NCBI GenBank assembly: GCA_903843315.1
Contig: CAIMPQ010000131.1
Coordinates: forward strand, 1-9,746
Direction of reading: 5' to 3'
DNA: 9,746 bases
Source: an uncultured beta proteobacterium
GTDB lineage: Bacteria; Pseudomonadota; Gammaproteobacteria; Burkholderiales; Burkholderiaceae
Positions within the stretch are counted from its first letter, which is position 1; the number at the start of each line of letters is the position of its first letter. The position numbers were made by a program, and so were the translations under genes. Below, one piece after another: positions 6,624 to 9,746 of this stretch. The notes beneath the pieces were generated by a model. It ran no database searches, was not told the origin of the DNA, and worked only from the letters and a program-made list of their open reading frames with translations.

Positions 6624-7265
6624 ATGAAAAGCCACAACAGATTTTTTCAGTACTTGGCAACGGGTTTGCTCTTAGTCTCGAGTGCTGTATTTGCTCAAAC
6701 ACCTGATCAAGCGACGGCACCGGATGTGCTGATCAAAATGGTTGTTACAGACGTGATGACTTCAGTAAAGGCTGATCCGGATATTCAAAAAGGCAATATT
6801 CCGAAGATCGTAGATTTGGTCGAAAAGAAAATTGTTCCTTATACCGATATGCGTCGTACTACTGAAATGGCGATGGGCCCCAATTGGAAAAAAGCCACTC
6901 CTGAGCAACAAGCGCAATTGGTGACTGAGTTTAAGAATTTATTAATTCGCACATATTCAGGAGCCTTAAGCCAGCTTCGAGATCAGACAGTTCAATTTAA
7001 AGCGCTACGGGCCGCCCCTGATGATAAGGAAGTGGTTGTTAAAACCGTAGTGATCGGTCGCGGTGATCCTGTTCCCCTGGATTACCGTCTAGAGAAGACG
7101 GCCAATGGTTGGAAAGTCTACGACATGAATATCATGGGCGTTTGGTTAGTTGAGGCTTACCGCAATCAATTTGCCAATCAGATTAGTCAAAATGGAGTTG
7201 AAGGTCTTGTGAAGTTTTTGCAAGAACGTAATAAGCAATTGGCAACCGCTAAGCCTGCTAATTAA
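6624..7265 (+). CDS. mlaC: Periplasmic phospholipid-shuttle protein MlaC
   Basis: MlaC carries phospholipid across the periplasm between MlaA and MlaFEDB; older annotations call this family toluene-tolerance Ttg2/Ttg2D. It has 213 residues (E. coli 211). Residues 1-24 are a signal peptide with a hydrophobic core LATGLLLVSSAVFA and probable cleavage after A24. The mature domain shows the family hallmarks: VEKKIVPYTDMRRTTEMAMG near 66-85, an LLIRTYSGALS helix near 107-117, and the final sheet WKVYDMNIMGVWLVEAYRNQF near 164-184. The last of these is the strongest identifier. The ATG has only GGG (6619-6621) two bases upstream, or GAG in the tandem repeat ten bases upstream, so initiation looks weak compared with the abundance expected of a shuttle. 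The 76-base spacer before it is the largest gap in the mla set and holds a hairpin and a tandem repeat. Confidence 0.96.
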   Translation: MKSHNRFFQYLATGLLLVSSAVFAQTPDQATAPDVLIKMVVTDVMTSVKADPDIQKGNIPKIVDLVEKKIVPYTDMRRTTEMAMGPNWKKATPEQQAQLVTEFKNLLIRTYSGALSQLRDQTVQFKALRAAPDDKEVVVKTVVIGRGDPVPLDYRLEKTANGWKVYDMNIMGVWLVEAYRNQFANQISQNGVEGLVKFLQERNKQLATAKPAN

Positions 7266-7280
7266 TATAGATATTTGAAG

Positions 7281-7538
7281 ATGCCTTTTTCTTTACCCAA
7301 GACAGTTAATCAAGTCAATGCCTTGCAGTTGCAAAAAGAAGGCTTAATGAACGTGGCAAATTTAAGAATCGTTGACTGTTCTTCGCTCAAAGATTTTGAT
7401 TCAACAGTGCTAACCGTTTTATTAGAGTGGCAGAAAAAACTACAGACCGAAGGGCAATCCATTTCTATTGAGCATGCCCCAGAAAAGTTAAAAGTATTGG
7501 CTGGTGTATACGGTGTTTCTGCATTGCTAGGTTTGTAA
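7281..7538 (+). CDS. mlaB: STAS-domain protein MlaB of the Mla transporter
   Basis: MlaB is a small cytoplasmic STAS protein that binds MlaF and is needed for assembly and activity of the transporter. From the ATG at 7281 it has 85 residues. The STAS core is VDCSSLKDFDSTVLTVLLEW (31-50). In E. coli MlaB a Thr follows the Asp of VDTAGL and is important for function; here Ser41 occupies that place in FDSTVL. The C-terminal LKVLAGVYGVSALLGL matches the closing helix. The start is uncertain. TTG at 7275 adds two residues but has no ribosome-binding site. ATG 7281 has only an adjacent GAAG. ATG 7347 has a good GAAGG at 7338-7342 but would remove the first strand of the fold (LPKTVNQVNALQL), so I reject it. 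The gene follows mlaC by 15 bases. Small size and weak similarity make it the least certain Mla member, but position supports it strongly. Confidence 0.9.
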   Translation: MPFSLPKTVNQVNALQLQKEGLMNVANLRIVDCSSLKDFDSTVLTVLLEWQKKLQTEGQSISIEHAPEKLKVLAGVYGVSALLGL

Positions 7539-7542
7539 TAGC

Positions 7543-8295
7543 ATGCACCCTGCGATTTCAATTAAAAACATATCTAAACAATACGGAGCACTACAAGCTC
7601 TAGACGATGTTTCTTTAACGATTGAGGCCGGTGAATTTTTTGGCTTACTCGGGCCAAATGGTGCCGGCAAAACTACCTTAATTTCTATCTTGGCTGGTCT
7701 TGTTAGGCCCAGCCAAGGTCATGCAGCAATTATGGGTTCGGACGTCCAGAAATCATTTCGCGAAGCTCGTCGTATGTTGGGTGTTGTCCCGCAAGAGTTG
7801 GTTTTTGATCCCTTCTTCACAGTCCGTGAAACGCTGCGCTTTCAATCAGGTTACTTTGGGATTCGAAATAATGATTCTTGGATTGATGAGATCATGGCCA
7901 ACTTGCATCTGACCTCAAAGGCCGATAGCAATATGCGTGCCTTGTCCGGTGGCATGAAGCGCCGTGTCTTAGTTGCTCAAGCGCTAGTGCACAGACCCCC
8001 AGTCATTATCTTGGACGAACCAACCGCTGGTGTTGATGTGGAGTTGCGCCAGTCTTTATGGCAATTTATCAGCCGACTCAATCAGGATGGCCATACGATT
8101 GTATTAACCACGCACTACTTAGAAGAAGCCGAAGCCTTATGTCAGCGTATTGCGATGCTAAAGCAGGGCAAGATCGTTGCTTTAGATACCACGGAAAATT
8201 TGTTGTCTCGCTATGGTTCTATAAAAAAAGATGGTGAAGGCAAAACCGATTTGGAAGAGGTTTTTGTCAACATTATGTCCAGGGAAGCTATATGA
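7543..8295 (+). CDS. ABC-2 type transporter ATP-binding protein, YadG-like, with shortened C-terminus
   Basis: This is a cytoplasmic ATPase that would power the permease encoded next; the substrate is unknown. It has 250 residues. Walker A GPNGAGKTT is at 37-45, Q-loop VVPQE near 82-86, signature LSGGMKRR at 134-141, Walker B VIILDEP at 154-160 with TAGVD as D-loop, and switch His at 191 in TTHYLEEAEALC. As I remember E. coli YadG (about 308 residues), the nucleotide-binding domain matches closely, but YadG has about 60 further residues between the LL-x motif after the last strand and the terminal LEELFV motif. Here NLLSRYGSIKKDGEGKTDLEEVFV joins these directly, so that small C-terminal subdomain is absent. 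The gene starts four bases after mlaB with a weak AGG eleven bases upstream, and overlaps the permease by four bases (ATGA). Confidence 0.93.
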   Translation: MHPAISIKNISKQYGALQALDDVSLTIEAGEFFGLLGPNGAGKTTLISILAGLVRPSQGHAAIMGSDVQKSFREARRMLGVVPQELVFDPFFTVRETLRFQSGYFGIRNNDSWIDEIMANLHLTSKADSNMRALSGGMKRRVLVAQALVHRPPVIILDEPTAGVDVELRQSLWQFISRLNQDGHTIVLTTHYLEEAEALCQRIAMLKQGKIVALDTTENLLSRYGSIKKDGEGKTDLEEVFVNIMSREAI

Positions 8296-9080
8296 AACAT
8301 GGACTGAATACACCACCACTGGAATATGGCAGCGGCTTTCCTACTTTGCTGTTTAAAGAAGTAAAGCGTTTTTATAAAGTGGCCTTTCAGACAGTAGCTG
8401 CCCCAGTACTAACTGCGGTCTTGTACCTCATGATTTTTGGACATGTGCTTGAAGGTAAAGAGGTATATGGGCGCCTAAGCTACACAGCTTTCTTGATCCC
8501 AGGCTTAGTGATGATGAGTGTTTTGCAAAATGCCTTCGCAAATACTTCTTCTTCTTTAATTCAGTCAAAGGTCACGGGCAACTTGGTATTTGTTTTGCTA
8601 GCGCCCTTAAGCCATTTTGAGTTTTATTCTGCCTATATTTTGGCTGCAGTCTTTCGTGGCATTGTTGTGGGTTTGGGGGTATTTTTGATTACCGCCTGGT
8701 TCGCACTGCCATCCTTGGAATATCCTTTATGGATTTTGGTATTCGCCTTCTTGGGCGCCGCTATTTTAGGAAGTCTTGGTCTCATTGCTGGCATCTGGGC
8801 TGATAAATATGATCAGTTAGCCGCCTTTCAAAACTTCATCATCATGCCGGCTACCATGCTGTCGGGTGTTTTCTACTCAATTCATTCCCTGCCACCAGCT
8901 TGGCAGACGGTGTCGCATTTCAATCCCTTTTTTTACATGATTGATGGATTCCGTTATGGTTTCTTCGGAGTTTCTGATATTCCGCCTTGGAATAGCTTAG
9001 CAATCGTGATCTTTTTCTTTATTGTGGTTTCAGTGATTGCTTTACGCTTGTTGCAAAAGGGCTATAAGCTCAGATATTAA
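8292..9080 (+). CDS. ABC-2 type transporter permease, YadH-like
   Basis: This is an inner-membrane permease of the ABC-2 exporter family (the group that includes YadH, NodJ and polysaccharide or drug exporters), partner of the preceding ATPase. It has 262 residues (E. coli YadH about 256). Hydrophobic segments lie near 33-52, 66-84, 107-137, 143-168, 178-198 and 232-254. A conserved cytoplasmic N-terminal stretch (LLFKEVKRFYKVAFQTVAAP, 19-38) precedes them. The motif SHFNPFFYMIDGFRYGFFGVSD near 208-229 is the strongest identifier of this branch. The ATG at 8292 overlaps the ATPase stop (ATGA) and has AGGGA at 8281-8285, six bases upstream. The substrate cannot be read from the sequence. Placement between mlaB and ibaG-murA suggests an envelope role, but that is inference. 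Confidence 0.93.
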   Translation: MKHGLNTPPLEYGSGFPTLLFKEVKRFYKVAFQTVAAPVLTAVLYLMIFGHVLEGKEVYGRLSYTAFLIPGLVMMSVLQNAFANTSSSLIQSKVTGNLVFVLLAPLSHFEFYSAYILAAVFRGIVVGLGVFLITAWFALPSLEYPLWILVFAFLGAAILGSLGLIAGIWADKYDQLAAFQNFIIMPATMLSGVFYSIHSLPPAWQTVSHFNPFFYMIDGFRYGFFGVSDIPPWNSLAIVIFFFIVVSVIALRLLQKGYKLRY

Positions 9081-9086
9081 GTTTTA

Positions 9087-9092
9087 AAGGAG
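9087..9092 (+). promoter_or_regulatory. Strong Shine-Dalgarno of ibaG
   Basis: AAGGAG is the best ribosome-binding site in the window. It lies three bases before the ATG at 9096 and six bases before the ATG at 9099. The six-base spacing is closer to the usual optimum, so 9099 is my preferred start; the difference is a single Met. Confidence 0.8.
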
Positions 9093-9098
9093 AAAATG

Positions 9099-9347
9099 AT
9101 GTTGCCGACCCCAGAACAAATTGAGAGTTATATTCAGCAGGGCATTCAATGCACCCACATTAAAGTGGAAGGTGACGGCCAACATTTCTTTGCAACCATT
9201 GTGAGTCCTGAATTTGAGGGTAAGCGTTTAATTCAGCGTCATCAGCTGGTCTATGGTGCGATGGGCGATCGCATGAAGGCTGAGGTGCATGCTTTATCAA
9301 TTAAGGCCTTTACACCAGAAGAGTTTGCGCAGAGCTCAGCTGCATAA
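9099..9347 (+). CDS. ibaG: BolA-family protein IbaG
   Basis: IbaG (YrbA) is a small cytoplasmic BolA-family protein linked to acid response and to binding monothiol glutaredoxins with a shared [2Fe-2S] cluster. It has 82 residues from the second of two adjacent ATGs, or 83 from 9096; the E. coli protein has 84. Numbered from the first ATG, the family features are C19-x-H-I-x-V-x-GDGQHF (19-31), RHQLVYGAMGDRM (48-60) and the invariant H65 in AEVHALSIK. TPEEF ends the conserved part. There is a 15-base gap after the permease gene, with a strong ribosome-binding site that suggests higher translation than its neighbours. In E. coli ibaG also lies between mlaB and murA; here the ABC-2 exporter genes separate it from mlaB. 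Confidence 0.95.
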   Translation: MLPTPEQIESYIQQGIQCTHIKVEGDGQHFFATIVSPEFEGKRLIQRHQLVYGAMGDRMKAEVHALSIKAFTPEEFAQSSAA

Positions 9348-9393
9348 CAACAGCATTTAAATCAGATTACAAAATTTCTACTGGAATTGTTTC

Positions 9394-9746
9394 ATGGATA
9401 AATTACGAATGGTTGGCGGTACTCCTCTTCATGGTGAGGTAGTCATCGCGGGCGCTAAGAATGCAGCCTTACCAATTCTGTGTGCTTGTTTGCTGACAGA
9501 TCAGCCAGTAGTGCTTCGGAATGTTCCAGATTTGCAGGATGTTCGGACCATGCTCAAGCTTTTGCAAGAGATTGGCGTTACAGTCAATTTTCCAGATGGT
9601 GCGGATCGTAGCCATTTAGTTTTGAGTGCCGCAGTCATTAAGAGTTCAGAAGCAACGTATGAGATGGTTAAAACCATGCGCGCCTCGATCTTGGTGCTTG
9701 GACCGCTGTTAGCGAGAATGCATAGCGCTAAGGTCTCATTACCAGG
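9394..9746 (+). CDS. murA: UDP-N-acetylglucosamine 1-carboxyvinyltransferase, N-terminal part (3' end outside window)
   Basis: MurA transfers enolpyruvate from phosphoenolpyruvate to UDP-GlcNAc, the first committed step of peptidoglycan synthesis, in the cytoplasm. The window holds 117 complete codons of a protein usually about 420 residues long, plus two bases. MDKLRMVGGTPLHGEVVIAG is followed by AKNAALPIL, in which K22 and N23 are the substrate-binding residues of the family. NVPDLQDVRTMLKLL and VKTMRASILVLGPLLAR (near 92-108) are also hallmarks. The fosfomycin-target Cys lies a few residues past VSLPG and so is just outside the window; its presence cannot be judged. The ATG at 9394 has TGGA about eight bases upstream. 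The 46-base gap after ibaG shows no terminator. The family-typical first residues MDKL confirm the start. Confidence 0.96.
   Translation, partial: MDKLRMVGGTPLHGEVVIAGAKNAALPILCACLLTDQPVVLRNVPDLQDVRTMLKLLQEIGVTVNFPDGADRSHLVLSAAVIKSSEATYEMVKTMRASILVLGPLLARMHSAKVSLP

Noticed and set aside
9348..9393. Gap between ibaG and murA examined for a terminator or promoter.
   Set aside because: No inverted repeat with a T-run and no convincing -35/-10 pair is visible in these 46 bases.

Overview
The window looks like a chromosomal segment from a betaproteobacterium of the Burkholderiaceae with moderate G+C. Polynucleobacter or a close relative is my best guess, from the protein sequences, the modest G+C (mid-forties percent by eye) and the gene order. 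This is recognition from memory, not a database result. All genes lie on the + strand, are tightly packed (gaps of 76 bases or less, several stop/start overlaps) and use similar codons. I see no RNA gene, insertion sequence, CRISPR array, attachment site or sign of recent transfer, and no gene-free stretch longer than 300 bases.

Layout. (1) 1-3626: the 3' half of gltB (cut by the left edge) and complete gltD, the two subunits of NADPH-dependent glutamate synthase (GOGAT). (2) 3637-7538: a complete Mla phospholipid-transport set in the order mlaF, mlaE, mlaD, mlaA, mlaC, mlaB. It encodes the cytoplasmic ATPase, inner-membrane permease, membrane-anchored MCE ring protein, outer-membrane lipoprotein, periplasmic shuttle and cytoplasmic STAS subunit. 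Unlike E. coli, the outer-membrane component mlaA sits inside the operon. (3) 7543-9080: a second ABC transporter of the ABC-2/YadGH type with unknown substrate; its ATPase has a shortened C-terminus. (4) 9096-9347: ibaG, a BolA-family protein. (5) 9394-9746: the first 117 codons of murA, the first committed enzyme of peptidoglycan synthesis, cut by the right edge.

Together this is a housekeeping cell-envelope cluster (lipid asymmetry, an exporter, a BolA regulator, peptidoglycan entry) directly behind a nitrogen-assimilation operon. I do not see a new gene system. The features most worth a second look are non-coding. A 17-nt perfect inverted repeat spans the gltD stop codon and the mlaF ribosome-binding site. 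The mlaA-mlaC spacer holds a strong hairpin followed by three exact copies of an 8-bp repeat running into the mlaC translation-initiation region. The coding anomaly worth checking is the missing C-terminal subdomain in the second ABC ATPase.
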